Assembly: GCA_029850585.1 (NCBI GenBank)
Contig: JARCRQ010000097.1
Location: forward strand, 1-50,155
Source of the DNA: Sideroxydans sp.
Lineage (GTDB): Bacteria; Pseudomonadota; Gammaproteobacteria; Burkholderiales; Gallionellaceae
DNA length: 50,155 nt
Direction: 5' to 3'
Shown: positions 40,441 through 50,155 of the stretch, piece after piece
How positions within the stretch are numbered: the stretch's first letter is position 1
How the letters are laid out: each line of letters begins with the position of its first letter
Notes under the pieces: model-generated
Database searches by the model: none
Told to the model about the DNA's origin: nothing
What the model saw: only the letters and a program-made list of their open reading frames with translations
Translations under genes and position numbers: made by a program

Positions 40441-40986
40441 TTAAGCGAAAAACTCCGCTTCCGCCCAACCTTTACCCAGCGCATCTTTTGCTGAAACCGT
40501 GGGTTCGTTTTGCAAAGTCCAATCTATCGCCACCGTGGCATCGTTCCACAACAAGCTGCGCTCGTGCTCGGGATACCAATAGTCGGTGGTTTTGTAGAGG
40601 AACTCGGCACTCTCAGTCAGCACCACAAAGCCATGCGCGAAGCCAGGTGGTATCCACGCCATGCGCTTGTTTTCCGCCGACAATTCCACGCTGACATGCT
40701 GCCCAAACGTAGCCGAACTTTTACGCATATCGACCACCACATCGAGCACCGCGCCGTGCGTGGCACGCACTAATTTTCCTTGCGGGTGTTGGATTTGGTA
40801 ATGCAAGCCGCGCAGCACATTTTTGACCGAGCGCGAGTGATTGTCTTGCACGAAATTGACTTCATAGCCGAGCAGCTGATTAAATTTTTGCTGGTTAAAA
40901 CTCTCGTAAAAAAAGCCGCGCGCATCACCAAATACTTTGGGTTCGATGATCAGCACATCGGCAATTTTGGTCGGCGTGGCGTGCAT
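40441..40986 (-). CDS. rfbC: dTDP-4-dehydrorhamnose 3,5-epimerase
   Basis: ADVLIIEPKVFGDARGFFYESFNQQKFNQL...QDNHSRSVKNVLRGLHYQ. Confidence 0.96.
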   Translation of the reverse strand: MHATPTKIADVLIIEPKVFGDARGFFYESFNQQKFNQLLGYEVNFVQDNHSRSVKNVLRGLHYQIQHPQGKLVRATHGAVLDVVVDMRKSSATFGQHVSVELSAENKRMAWIPPGFAHGFVVLTESAEFLYKTTDYWYPEHERSLLWNDATVAIDWTLQNEPTVSAKDALGKGWAEAEFFA

Positions 40987-40987
40987 A

Positions 40988-41872
40988 TTATTTCCCTGCA
41001 TCTTTCAATACTTGCATCAAATATGCGCCGTAACCGCTTTTGATTAAAGGCTGTGCGAGCTTTTCTAATTGCGCTGCGTCGATGAAGCCATTGTGGAAGG
41101 CTATTTCTTCGGGGCAAGCGATTTTCAAGCCTTGGCGACGTTCCACGGTTTGGATAAATTGCCCCGCTTCCAACAGCGATTCGTGCGTGCCCGTATCCAA
41201 CCAAGCGTAGCCGCGCCCCATCATCTCGACCGACAATTGTCCGCGTTGTAAATACACGCTGTTCACATCGGTGATTTCTAACTCGCCGCGTGGCGAAGGT
41301 TTCAAGTCGCGCGCGATGTTGATGACTTGATTGTCGTAAAAATACAAGCCAGTGACGGCGTAATTCGATTTAGGTTTGAGCGGCTTTTCTTCTAGCGAAA
41401 TTGCCTTGCCTGCCTTGTCGAATTCGACCACGCCAAAGCGTTCAGGGTCGCTGACGTGATAGGCAAAAACTGACGCGCCTGAAGGCTGTTTTGACGCGTT
41501 GCGCAACTGCTCTTGGAAGCCGTGACCGTAAAAAAGATTGTCGCCCAACACCAAAGCCGATGCGTCGTTACCGACGAAATCTTTGCCGATAATAAATGCC
41601 TGCGCGAGACCATCGGGTGAGGGCTGAATCGCGTATTGCAAATTCAAGCCCCACGCGCTGCCGTCGCCCAAAAGCTGTTGAAAACGTGGCGTGTCTTGCG
41701 GTGTAGAAATAATCAAAATGTCCTGGATGCCCGCCAACATTAGCGTTGAAAGCGGGTAATAAATCATCGGCTTGTCGTACACCGGCAACAGTTGCTTAGA
41801 CACCGCCAAAGTGACGGGATGTAAACGTGTGCCCGAACCGCCCGCCAAAATAATGCCTTTACGTTTTGTCAT
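40988..41872 (-). CDS. rfbA: Glucose-1-phosphate thymidylyltransferase
   Basis: [45 protein letters not shown]. Confidence 0.97.
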   Translation of the reverse strand: MTKRKGIILAGGSGTRLHPVTLAVSKQLLPVYDKPMIYYPLSTLMLAGIQDILIISTPQDTPRFQQLLGDGSAWGLNLQYAIQPSPDGLAQAFIIGKDFVGNDASALVLGDNLFYGHGFQEQLRNASKQPSGASVFAYHVSDPERFGVVEFDKAGKAISLEEKPLKPKSNYAVTGLYFYDNQVINIARDLKPSPRGELEITDVNSVYLQRGQLSVEMMGRGYAWLDTGTHESLLEAGQFIQTVERRQGLKIACPEEIAFHNGFIDAAQLEKLAQPLIKSGYGAYLMQVLKDAGK

Positions 41873-41873
41873 G

Positions 41874-42761
41874 TTATTTCTCCAAAGTTTCGCTGAGCAT
41901 ACGTTGCACGCCTAGCTGCCAATCAGGCAGGGTTAAGTTGAAAGTCTCTTGCAATTTTTTTGTGGCTAAACGCGAGTTGAGCGGACGTTGAGCGGGCGTA
42001 GCAAACGCGCTCGTTGGTACAGCATGAATCGCCTCTGGCGCGACTTTCAAGCTCATGCCGCGCTCACGCGCAAAAGCGATGACCAAGCTGGCGTAGTCGT
42101 GCCAAGTCGTGACACCTGAAGCGACCAAGTGATACAGCCCCGACACATCAGGGCGGGTCTGCATGGTGCGTAGCGCGTGCGCGGTGACATCGGCGATTAA
42201 ATCTGCACCCGTCGGCGCACCGAATTGGTCGTTAATCACGCTTAAGCTATCGCGCTCGCCCGCCAGTCTCAGCATGGTTTTAGCGAAGTTCCCGCCGCGC
42301 GCGCCATACACCCAACTGGTGCGAAAAATTAAATGTCGGCAGCCTGATTGCTGAATGAATTGCTCGCCCGCTAATTTGCTTTTTCCGTACACATTTAATG
42401 GTGCCACCGCATCGTTTTCGCACCATGCCGCATCGCCGCTGCCATCAAAAACATAATCGGTCGAATAATGAATTAAGCAGGCGTTGAGTTTTTTTGCTTG
42501 TTGCGCCAACAGTTGTGGCGCGTAGGCATTGAGCGTCATCGCCAACTCTGCCTCACTTTCGGCTTTGTCCACAGCGGTGTGAGCGGCGGCATTGACGATG
42601 ACATCGGGCGCGATGCGCTGCACGGTTTCCGCTAAGGCGGATAAGTCGCTCAAGTCGCCACCGTTATGTCTATCCAGCGCGATAACTTCACCCAACGGGC
42701 TCAAGCTGCGCTGCAACTCCCAGCCGACTTGACCGTTTTTACCGAGTAATAAAATTTTCAT
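41874..42761 (-). CDS. rfbD: dTDP-4-dehydrorhamnose reductase
   Basis: [31 protein letters not shown]...[13 protein letters not shown]-type motif, YSTDYVFDG. Confidence 0.96.
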   Translation of the reverse strand: MKILLLGKNGQVGWELQRSLSPLGEVIALDRHNGGDLSDLSALAETVQRIAPDVIVNAAAHTAVDKAESEAELAMTLNAYAPQLLAQQAKKLNACLIHYSTDYVFDGSGDAAWCENDAVAPLNVYGKSKLAGEQFIQQSGCRHLIFRTSWVYGARGGNFAKTMLRLAGERDSLSVINDQFGAPTGADLIADVTAHALRTMQTRPDVSGLYHLVASGVTTWHDYASLVIAFARERGMSLKVAPEAIHAVPTSAFATPAQRPLNSRLATKKLQETFNLTLPDWQLGVQRMLSETLEK

Positions 42762-43826
42762 TTAGGCGCGTGTGGAATAATTTTTATCAACCCACTGGCG
42801 ATATTCGCCCGACAAAACATTGTTCGCCCACGGCTGATTGTCTAAATACCACTGCACCGTTTTGCGAATGCCAGTCTCAAACGTTTCCGCAGGCTTCCAA
42901 CCTAATTCACGTTCTAATTTGCGCGCATCAATCGCATAGCGACGGTCGTGTCCAGGGCGGTCGGTGACGAAAGAAATTTGTGTGGAATAAGACGTGCCAT
43001 CGGCTTTAGGACGCAGTTCATCAAGCAGCGCGCAAACCGTATGCACGATTTCCAAATTAGCTTTTTCATTCCAACCACCGACGTTGTAAACCTCGCCCAA
43101 ACGACCTTGCTCCAACACGCGACGTATCGCGCTGCAATGATCTTTAACGTACAGCCAGTCGCGAATTTGTTGACCATCGCCGTAAACAGGCAGATTTTTT
43201 CCCGCCAACGCATTGACGATCATCAGTGGAATTAATTTTTCGGGGAAATGATACGGACCGTAGTTGTTTGAGCAATTCGTGGTCAAAACAGGCAAGCCGT
43301 AAGTGTGGTGATAAGCGCGCACTAAATGGTCGCTGGCAGCCTTACTCGCCGAGTACGGACTATTCGGTTCGTAGCGATGTGTCTCGGTAAACGCAGGCTC
43401 ATCTTTCGCTAACGAGCCATACACTTCGTCGGTAGAAACATGTAAAAAACGGAACGCGGTTTTTGCTTCAGCATTCAGCCCTCCCCAATATGCGCGTACC
43501 GCTTCGAGCAGATGAAACGTGCCGACGATGTTGGTTTGGATGAAATCTTCAGGGCCGTGAATCGAGCGATCAACGTGGCTTTCAGCAGCGAAATTGATGA
43601 CTGCACGCGGCTGATATTTGGCGAGTAATTCTGCAACCAACTTTGCATCGCCGATGTCGCCTTTGACGAAGATATGACGGGGATTATTTTCCAAGCTGGC
43701 GAGCGTTTCGAGATTGCCCGCGTAGGTGAGATTGTCTAGGTTGATTACAGTTTCGTCGTGTTGCGCACACCAATCCAACACGAAATTCCCGCCGATAAAA
43801 CCCGCTCCACCTGTGACTAAAATCAT
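42762..43826 (-). CDS. rfbB: dTDP-glucose 4,6-dehydratase
   Basis: [20 protein letters not shown]...[52 protein letters not shown]. Confidence 0.97.
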   Translation of the reverse strand: MILVTGGAGFIGGNFVLDWCAQHDETVINLDNLTYAGNLETLASLENNPRHIFVKGDIGDAKLVAELLAKYQPRAVINFAAESHVDRSIHGPEDFIQTNIVGTFHLLEAVRAYWGGLNAEAKTAFRFLHVSTDEVYGSLAKDEPAFTETHRYEPNSPYSASKAASDHLVRAYHHTYGLPVLTTNCSNNYGPYHFPEKLIPLMIVNALAGKNLPVYGDGQQIRDWLYVKDHCSAIRRVLEQGRLGEVYNVGGWNEKANLEIVHTVCALLDELRPKADGTSYSTQISFVTDRPGHDRRYAIDARKLERELGWKPAETFETGIRKTVQWYLDNQPWANNVLSGEYRQWVDKNYSTRA

Positions 43827-44021
43827 CGTTCGCTCCGCTGTTTGAGGCTAAAAAAGAGGCGCGATTATAGGATAATTCACTGTTTTGCAGTTGGTATAAG
43901 GCGAGCTTTTAACTCAGCACTCGCCACTAAGCCGTGACGACTGTGCTTGGCACAATCCGCACTTCGGTTAGAATGCGCGCTTAAATTTTTTAGCCCATCT
44001 TTCACTCACAAGGAATCTGCC

Positions 44022-44708
44022 ATGTACCAAATTGCCCCTTCTATTCTTTCTGCTAACTTCGCCCGTCTCGGTGAAGAAGTTGATGACGTGATTGCGTCAG
44101 GCGCGGACATCGTGCATTTCGACGTGATGGACAACCATTACGTGCCTAACTTGACGATCGGCCCCTTGGTCTGCGAAGCCTTGCGCAAGCATGGTGTGAC
44201 TGCTGCGATTGACGTGCATTTAATGGTGAAGCCCGTCGATCGCATCATTCCTGATTTTGCCAAAGCGGGTGCGACTTACATCACTTTTCACCCTGAAGCA
44301 TCTGAACATATCGACCGCACTATAGGCTTGATTAAAGAAAATGGTTGCAAGGTGGGTTTGGTGTTCAATCCTTCGACACCATTGGAAATTTTGGAATACA
44401 CCTTGCCCAAGCTGGACATGGTGTTGCTGATGTCGGTCAACCCTGGTTTCGGCGGACAAAAGTTCATTCCGCATGTGCTGGATAAGGCTCGCAAGGTACG
44501 CAAAATGATAGACGCGGGCGGTCACACTTGCCGCTTAGAAATCGACGGCGGCGTAGGTCCTACCAACATTCGTGAAGTGGCCGAAGCGGGCGTAGATACT
44601 TTTGTCGCAGGCTCGGCGGTATTTAGCAAACGCAACATGCAAGATAAAAATCGTTACAACACCGTCATCGCCGAATTGCGCGCTGAATTAGCTAAGGCGA
44701 AAAAATAA
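44022..44708 (+). CDS. rpe: Ribulose-phosphate 3-epimerase
   Basis: [48 protein letters not shown]. Confidence 0.97.
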   Translation: MYQIAPSILSANFARLGEEVDDVIASGADIVHFDVMDNHYVPNLTIGPLVCEALRKHGVTAAIDVHLMVKPVDRIIPDFAKAGATYITFHPEASEHIDRTIGLIKENGCKVGLVFNPSTPLEILEYTLPKLDMVLLMSVNPGFGGQKFIPHVLDKARKVRKMIDAGGHTCRLEIDGGVGPTNIREVAEAGVDTFVAGSAVFSKRNMQDKNRYNTVIAELRAELAKAKK

Positions 44709-45394
44709 TGTCATTCACTCAACGCCCTCTCCCTGTCGCCGCCATCGTTATTGACCTTGATGGTACTTTGCTGCACACCGCGCCACAGCTTTCCGAAGCC
44801 GCCAATCGCATGTTGCGCGACATGAACTACGCGCCCGTTTCGCAAACTTTATTGTCCAGCTACATCGGCAACGGCATTTCTTGGTTGGTAAAACGCGCGC
44901 TGACAGGCGACATGCACGCCACGCCTGACGCGGCTTTGTACGATCACGCGCTGCCGATTTTTGAAAAGCATTACACCGAACTGTTGCTCGATAGCAAAGT
45001 GTTTGATGGCGTAATCGAAGGCTTAGATGCGATGAAAGCAGCGGGGTATCGCTTGGGCTGCATCACCAATAAAGTTGAGCGATACACCACGCCCTTGTTG
45101 GCTGGCATCGGTCTGGCAAAGTATTTTGAAATCGTCTTGGCGGGCGACACTTTGCCTGAAAAGAAACCGCATCCGATGCCTTTGCTCCATGCCGCGAAAT
45201 TCTTTGGTGTACCAATTGAAAACTTATTGTTGATTGGTGATTCACTGAATGACGCAGTCGCGGCGCGCGCCGCAGGTTGCCCGATCTTCTGCGTACCTTA
45301 CGGTTACAACCACGGCGAGCCTGTCGAGACCTTGGATTTGGATGCAGTGATTGCCAATCTCCCTGCCGCTTTGCCTTTGATGAAACGTATCTAA
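44708..45394 (+). CDS. gph: Phosphoglycolate phosphatase
   Basis: IVIDLDGTLLHTAPQLSEAANRML...LIGDSLNDAVAARAAGCPIFCVPYGYNHGEPV; TAATG overlap with rpe. Confidence 0.94.
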   Translation: MSFTQRPLPVAAIVIDLDGTLLHTAPQLSEAANRMLRDMNYAPVSQTLLSSYIGNGISWLVKRALTGDMHATPDAALYDHALPIFEKHYTELLLDSKVFDGVIEGLDAMKAAGYRLGCITNKVERYTTPLLAGIGLAKYFEIVLAGDTLPEKKPHPMPLLHAAKFFGVPIENLLLIGDSLNDAVAARAAGCPIFCVPYGYNHGEPVETLDLDAVIANLPAALPLMKRI

Positions 45395-45396
45395 AT

Positions 45397-45432
45397 ATGA
45401 AACCGAAAAACCTCCTATTTTGGCGATGGTGA
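45397..45432 (+). CDS. Candidate trp leader peptide [11 protein letters not shown]
   Basis: ATG AAA CCG AAA AAC CTC CTA TTT TGG CGA TGG TGA; begins 2 nt after the gph stop and precedes trpE; 2 Trp codons in 11. Confidence 0.65.
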   Translation: MKPKNLLFWRW

Positions 45433-45505
45433 TTGCGTTGGTCGGGCTTCAACCCGACATGATTTCATCGGGTTAAAACCCTGCCAACAACACTGGAGGT
45501 TTTTC
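45405..45505 (+). promoter_or_regulatory. Candidate trpE leader RNA structure with SD sequestration
   Basis: Perfect complement GAAAAACCTCC (45405-45415) / GGAGGTTTTTC (45495-45505, abutting ATG 45506), with nested hairpins between. Confidence 0.6.
45437..45487. repeat. Palindromic element inside the trp leader
   Basis: GTTGGTCGGGCTTCAACCCGA ... TCGGGTTAAAACCCTGCCAAC; arms about 17/21 complementary around a 10-nt spacer. Confidence 0.65.
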
Positions 45506-46993
45506 ATGTTGCACCCTATCACCGAAGCAGAATTCAACGCACTTGCCAAGCTAGGCTATAACCGCATTCCCTTAGTCGCGGAAACGTTCGCCGATCTCGA
45601 CACACCGTTATCGCTGTATCTCAAACTCGCTAACCAACCGTTTTCCTACTTGCTCGAATCGGTGCAAGGTGGCGAACGCTTTGGGCGTTATTCTTTTATC
45701 GGCTTGCCCGCCGACACGCGCATCACCGTGCGCGAAAAGTTTGTCACGCTGACCACACCGGCTGGCGACACCACGCAGCAAGTTGAAAATCCGCTGGATT
45801 TCATTGAAGCGTATCAAGCTCAATTCAAGGTTGCACCGCTGTCGGGGCTGCCGCGTTTTACCGGCGGACTAGCAGGCTATTTTGGCTACGACACCATCCG
45901 TTATATCGAGCCGCGTCTCGCCAAAACGATCAAGCCCGACGCGATTAACACGCCCGATATTTTGCTCATGCTCACCGAGCAATTAGCGGTCATCGACAAC
46001 TTGTCCGGCAAACTGACCTTCATTGTCTATGCCGATCCCGCGCAAGATGATGCCTATGCGATTGCGCGCGAACGCTTGCGCGAACTCGTCGCCATGTTGC
46101 GTCTGCCCGTCGATATTCCGTTCGCGCCCGCTGCGCCACGCATCGCGGCGCAATCCGAATTCGGCGAAGCGGCGTTCAAAGCTGCGGTGGAAAAAGCCAA
46201 GCACTACATCTTCGATGGCGACATCATGCAAGTAGTGCTATCGCAACGTATGTCGCAACCTTTCCCTGCCGAGCCGTTGTCGCTGTACCGCGCGCTGCGC
46301 AGCATCAATCCCTCGCCGTATATGTTTTATTACGACATGGGCGATCATCATGTGGTCGGCTCATCACCAGAAATTTTGGCGCGCTTGGAAGGCGATACCG
46401 TCACCGTCAGACCGATTGCAGGTACACGTCCGCGCGGCAAAAATCCACAGCACGATAGCGAATTGGCAGCGGAATTATTGGCCGACCCCAAAGAGCTCGC
46501 CGAGCATTTAATGCTGATAGATTTGGGGCGCAATGACATCGGTCGCGTGGCACAACATGGCACAGTAAAACTCACCGACAAAATGGTCATCGAACGTTAT
46601 TCGCACGTCATGCACATCGTCTCCAACGTCGAAGCGAAATTGAAAGAAAATTTGAGCGCGATGGATGTGCTTAAAGCCACCTTCCCCGCTGGCACAGTGA
46701 GCGGTGCGGCAAAAGTGCGCGCCATGGAAATCATCGACGAACTCGAACCCAGCAAGCGCGGCATCTACGCGGGTGCGGTCGGCTACCTGGGTTTTAACGG
46801 TGATATGGATGTCGCCATCGCGCTGCGCACCGCCGTGATTAAAAATCAAACGTTGTATGTGCAAGCGGGCGCAGGCATCGTCGCCGACTCCGTCGCAGAT
46901 AGCGAATGGATGGAAACGCAAAACAAAGCGCGTGCAGTACTGCGCGCAGCGGAGATGGTGCTGGAAGGTCTCGATGTGCAAGCGCATCGGTAA
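45506..46993 (+). CDS. trpE: Anthranilate synthase component I
   Basis: 495 aa; [58 protein letters not shown]. Confidence 0.96.
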   Translation: MLHPITEAEFNALAKLGYNRIPLVAETFADLDTPLSLYLKLANQPFSYLLESVQGGERFGRYSFIGLPADTRITVREKFVTLTTPAGDTTQQVENPLDFIEAYQAQFKVAPLSGLPRFTGGLAGYFGYDTIRYIEPRLAKTIKPDAINTPDILLMLTEQLAVIDNLSGKLTFIVYADPAQDDAYAIARERLRELVAMLRLPVDIPFAPAAPRIAAQSEFGEAAFKAAVEKAKHYIFDGDIMQVVLSQRMSQPFPAEPLSLYRALRSINPSPYMFYYDMGDHHVVGSSPEILARLEGDTVTVRPIAGTRPRGKNPQHDSELAAELLADPKELAEHLMLIDLGRNDIGRVAQHGTVKLTDKMVIERYSHVMHIVSNVEAKLKENLSAMDVLKATFPAGTVSGAAKVRAMEIIDELEPSKRGIYAGAVGYLGFNGDMDVAIALRTAVIKNQTLYVQAGAGIVADSVADSEWMETQNKARAVLRAAEMVLEGLDVQAHR

Positions 46994-46999
46994 ATAAAT

Positions 47000-48610
47000 A
47001 TGTTACGTCTAAGCGAAATAAAACTACCCATCGCACACAGCGAGAGCGAACTGCAAAGCGCGATTCTAGCCAAGCTAGGCATCGCGGCTGACGATTTGAT
47101 TGCGCACGTTGTCTATAAGCGCGGCGTAGATGCGCGCAAGAAAAATTGCATCTTGTACAGCTACACTTTGGATGTGACGGTACGCGATGAGGCGGCGATT
47201 TTGGCGCGTATCGGCACGAACCCGCATATCAAACTTGCGCCCGACACGAGCTATCACTTTGTCACGCACGCGCCGCAAAATTTAGCTGCGCGACCTGTCG
47301 TTATCGGCATGGGACCAGCGGGTCTGTTCGCGGGTCTGTTGCTGGCGCAGATGGGATTTCGTCCGCTGATTTTAGAACGTGGCAAGGCAGTACGCGAACG
47401 CACTCAAGATACTTGGGGGCTGTGGCGCAAAGGCGTTTTGAATCCCGAATCTAACGTGCAATTCGGCGAAGGCGGCGCGGGGACATTCTCTGATGGCAAA
47501 CTGTATAGCCAGATTAAAGACCCGCGTTTTCTCTCGCGCAAAGTGTTGGACGAGTTCGTCAAAGCGGGTGCCCCTGCGGAAATTTTGTACGAGAGTCATC
47601 CGCATATCGGCACGTTCAAACTGGTCGGCATGGTGGAAAAAATGCGCGCCACGATAGAATCTTTGGGCGGCGAAATTCGCTTTCAAAGTCGCGTCGATGA
47701 CATCGAAATTATTGATGGTCAGGTCAGTGGTGTGGTGCTGGCGAACGGTGAACATATCGCCACAAATCATCTGGTGCTTGCTATCGGTCACAGCGCGCGC
47801 GACACCTTCGAGATGATTCATAAGCGCGGCATTTTTATCGAAGCCAAACCGTTCTCCATCGGCTTTCGCATCGAGCATCCGCAGACGGTCATCGACCGCG
47901 CGCGCCTCGGTGCGAACGCGGGCAACCCGCAACTCGGCGCGGCGGATTACAAGCTGGTGTATCACGCCAGCAATGGTCGCTCGGTCTATAGTTTTTGCAT
48001 GTGTCCTGGCGGCACGGTGGTGGCGGCAACTTCCGAAGTCAGGCGCGTGGTGACTAACGGCATGAGCCAATATTCGCGCAACGAACGCAACGCTAACGCG
48101 GGCATCGTGGTGGGCATCACGCCTGAAGTCGATTACCCCGGCGACCCGTTAGCAGGGATGGAATTCCAACGCCGCTGGGAATCGCGCGCTTATGAATTAG
48201 GCGGTGCAACCTATCAAGCTCCGGGGCAATTAGTGGGTGATTTTTTAGCCGGACGCGCTTCGACTCAGTTCGGCAAAGTGACACCGAGCTACACCCCCGG
48301 CGTGCATCTCACCGACCTCGCCAGCGCGCTGCCCGATTACGCTATCGCCGCGATACGCGAGGCCTTGCCAGAGTTCGCCAAACAGATTAACGGCTTCGAT
48401 ATGAATGATGCCGTATTGACCGGCGTGGAGACCCGCACCTCGTCGCCGATACGCATCAAGCGTAATGCGCATGACCTGCAAAGCATCAATACGCGCGGCC
48501 TGTATCCGACTGGCGAAGGTGCGGGCTATGCGGGCGGAATTTTATCGGCGGCAGTGGATGGCATTGAGATTGCCGAGGCGGTTGCTTTGAGCATCACTCA
48601 GCAAAAATAA
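47000..48610 (+). CDS. Uncharacterised NAD(P)/FAD-dependent oxidoreductase (COG2509-like)
   Basis: 536 aa; [83 protein letters not shown]. Confidence 0.88.
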   Translation: MLRLSEIKLPIAHSESELQSAILAKLGIAADDLIAHVVYKRGVDARKKNCILYSYTLDVTVRDEAAILARIGTNPHIKLAPDTSYHFVTHAPQNLAARPVVIGMGPAGLFAGLLLAQMGFRPLILERGKAVRERTQDTWGLWRKGVLNPESNVQFGEGGAGTFSDGKLYSQIKDPRFLSRKVLDEFVKAGAPAEILYESHPHIGTFKLVGMVEKMRATIESLGGEIRFQSRVDDIEIIDGQVSGVVLANGEHIATNHLVLAIGHSARDTFEMIHKRGIFIEAKPFSIGFRIEHPQTVIDRARLGANAGNPQLGAADYKLVYHASNGRSVYSFCMCPGGTVVAATSEVRRVVTNGMSQYSRNERNANAGIVVGITPEVDYPGDPLAGMEFQRRWESRAYELGGATYQAPGQLVGDFLAGRASTQFGKVTPSYTPGVHLTDLASALPDYAIAAIREALPEFAKQINGFDMNDAVLTGVETRTSSPIRIKRNAHDLQSINTRGLYPTGEGAGYAGGILSAAVDGIEIAEAVALSITQQK

Positions 48611-48623
48611 AAGAGGAAAAATC

Positions 48624-49193
48624 ATGTTACTGATGATCGACAACTACGACTCCTTCACTTACAACTTGGTGCAGTATTTTGCCGAGCTGGGCGCGGAGGT
48701 TTTAGTACATCGCAACGACGAAATCAGCGTTGAACAAATCGCGCAATTAAACCCTTCGCACTTAGTCATTTCACCCGGCCCTTGCACGCCGAATGAAGCG
48801 GGCATTTCAGTTGCGGCGATACAACATTTTGCGGGAAAAATTCCGCTACTAGGCGTGTGTCTGGGTCATCAAAGTATCGGTCAGGCGTTCGGCGGCAACA
48901 TCATTCATGCCAAAACTTTGATGCACGGCAAGACTTCGCTGATACATCATCACAGCAACAGTGTGTTCACCGACTTACCCAATCCGTTCACCGCAACGCG
49001 CTATCACTCGCTGGTCATCGAGAAAGAATCGCTGCCCGATTGTTTGGAAATTACTGCTTGGACTGATGACGGCGAAATTATGGGCGTGCGCCACAAAACC
49101 CTTGCGGTACATGGTGTGCAGTTCCATCCAGAATCTATTTTGACGGAGCATGGACACGCGCTGCTGAAGAACTTTTTGCTAGGAGCGCGCTAA
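48624..49193 (+). CDS. trpG: Anthranilate synthase component II (glutamine amidotransferase)
   Basis: [26 protein letters not shown]...[18 protein letters not shown]...[13 protein letters not shown]. Confidence 0.96.
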   Translation: MLLMIDNYDSFTYNLVQYFAELGAEVLVHRNDEISVEQIAQLNPSHLVISPGPCTPNEAGISVAAIQHFAGKIPLLGVCLGHQSIGQAFGGNIIHAKTLMHGKTSLIHHHSNSVFTDLPNPFTATRYHSLVIEKESLPDCLEITAWTDDGEIMGVRHKTLAVHGVQFHPESILTEHGHALLKNFLLGAR

Positions 49194-50155
49194 TGAATTT
49201 TGCCCAAATTCTCACGCAATTATTAGACCGCCGCGATTTGGCGCACGCCGATATGTTGGCGTTGATGCAAAATTTAATGAGCGGTGCGTTGACTCCTGCG
49301 CAAATTGCGGCGGTGCTGATTGCCTTACGCAGCAAGGGCGAAAGCGTGACGGAAATCGCGGCGGCGGCAACCGTGATGCGCGCACTTTCGACGCGCGTGG
49401 CAATAGCAGATGACACGCATTTAATTGACACTTGCGGCACGGGCGGCGACGGCGCGCAGACGTTTAACATTTCGACTGCGTCAGCGATTGTCGCAGCGGC
49501 AGCGGGGGCGAAGGTCGCCAAGCACGGCGGGCGTTCGGTTTCATCGACTTGCGGTAGCGCGGATATTTTGGAGAAACTTGGCGTAAATGTGAATCTCACG
49601 CCTGAACAAGTTGCCGCCTGTGTGGCGCAAATTGGCGTGGGCTTTATGTTCGCGCCCAATCATCACAGCGCGATGAAATATGCCGCACCCGTGCGCCGCG
49701 AATTAGGCGTGCGCACGCTGTTTAATTTGTTGGGCCCACTGACCAATCCCGCTGGTGCAAAAAATCAAGTGATGGGCGTGTTTGCGCGCGAGCTAACAGG
49801 CAAATTGGCAGCGGTGTTGCAGCAGCTCGGCAGCCAGCATGTGCTGGTGGTGCATGGCGCGGACGGCATGGACGAAATCACTTTGAGCGGCGTGACCTAT
49901 ATCGCCGAATTAAAAAATAATACCGTTCGTGAATACACCGTGCAGCCCGCCGATTTTGGCTTGGCGATTGCCATGCAAGACCAGATTCGTGTGGCGAATG
50001 CTGATGAAGCGCAAGCCATGCTGCTCACCGTATTGGACAACCAAGCGAGTGCTGCGCGCGACATCGTGTTGATGAATGCAGGCGCAGCAATTTATGTGGC
50101 GGGTTTGAGCGACAGCTTGCACGATGGCGTGACCAAAGCCCGCGAGGTCATCGAC
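49193..50155 (+). CDS. trpD: Anthranilate phosphoribosyltransferase, truncated by window edge
   Basis: [50 protein letters not shown]...DTCGTGGDGAQTFNISTASAIVAAAAGAKVAKHGGRSVSSTCGSAD; TAATG overlap with trpG. Confidence 0.95.
   Translation, partial: MNFAQILTQLLDRRDLAHADMLALMQNLMSGALTPAQIAAVLIALRSKGESVTEIAAAATVMRALSTRVAIADDTHLIDTCGTGGDGAQTFNISTASAIVAAAAGAKVAKHGGRSVSSTCGSADILEKLGVNVNLTPEQVAACVAQIGVGFMFAPNHHSAMKYAAPVRRELGVRTLFNLLGPLTNPAGAKNQVMGVFARELTGKLAAVLQQLGSQHVLVVHGADGMDEITLSGVTYIAELKNNTVREYTVQPADFGLAIAMQDQIRVANADEAQAMLLTVLDNQASAARDIVLMNAGAAIYVAGLSDSLHDGVTKAREVID

Noticed and set aside
45437-45487. Intrinsic transcription terminator for trp attenuation
   Set aside because: The hairpins here are not followed by an unpaired U-run; the only T-run (45500-45504) is part of the SD-pairing arm.
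47372-48070. 232-aa minus-strand ORF
   Set aside because: Antisense to the COG2509-like flavoprotein; composition typical of shadow ORFs.

Overview
The 50 kb window is gene-dense and looks like a proteobacterial chromosome, probably a betaproteobacterium judging by gene content and order (inference). Most of it is housekeeping: cysS (partial), glnS, ppiB-like, lpxH, radA, a DinG-type helicase, rpsU, yqeY-like, dnaG, groESL behind a CIRCE site, the kdsD-kdsC-lptCAB-rpoN-hpf-ptsN-hprK-rapZ block, leuA, dnaE, rfbBDAC, rpe-gph, and trpE-(COG2509-like)-trpG-trpD (partial). The signals I rate most worth follow-up are: (1) a candidate trp leader between gph and trpE, encoding [11 protein letters not shown], whose coding sequence contains a perfect 11-nt complement to the trpE Shine-Dalgarno region, suggesting translational rather than terminator-based attenuation; (2) two unrelated palindromic elements that appear inserted in frame in essential genes, one in cysS and one in dnaE close to the catalytic core; (3) further short palindromic elements (two REP-like copies, a MITE-like 101-bp element, and one inside the trp leader); (4) a predicted outer-membrane protein with an N-terminal CXXCH, resembling fused cytochrome-porins of the Cyc2 type; (5) several toxin-antitoxin-like loci, including an antitoxin-like ORF split by an in-frame TAA. 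Everything was read by eye with no database search; homology statements are from family recognition.
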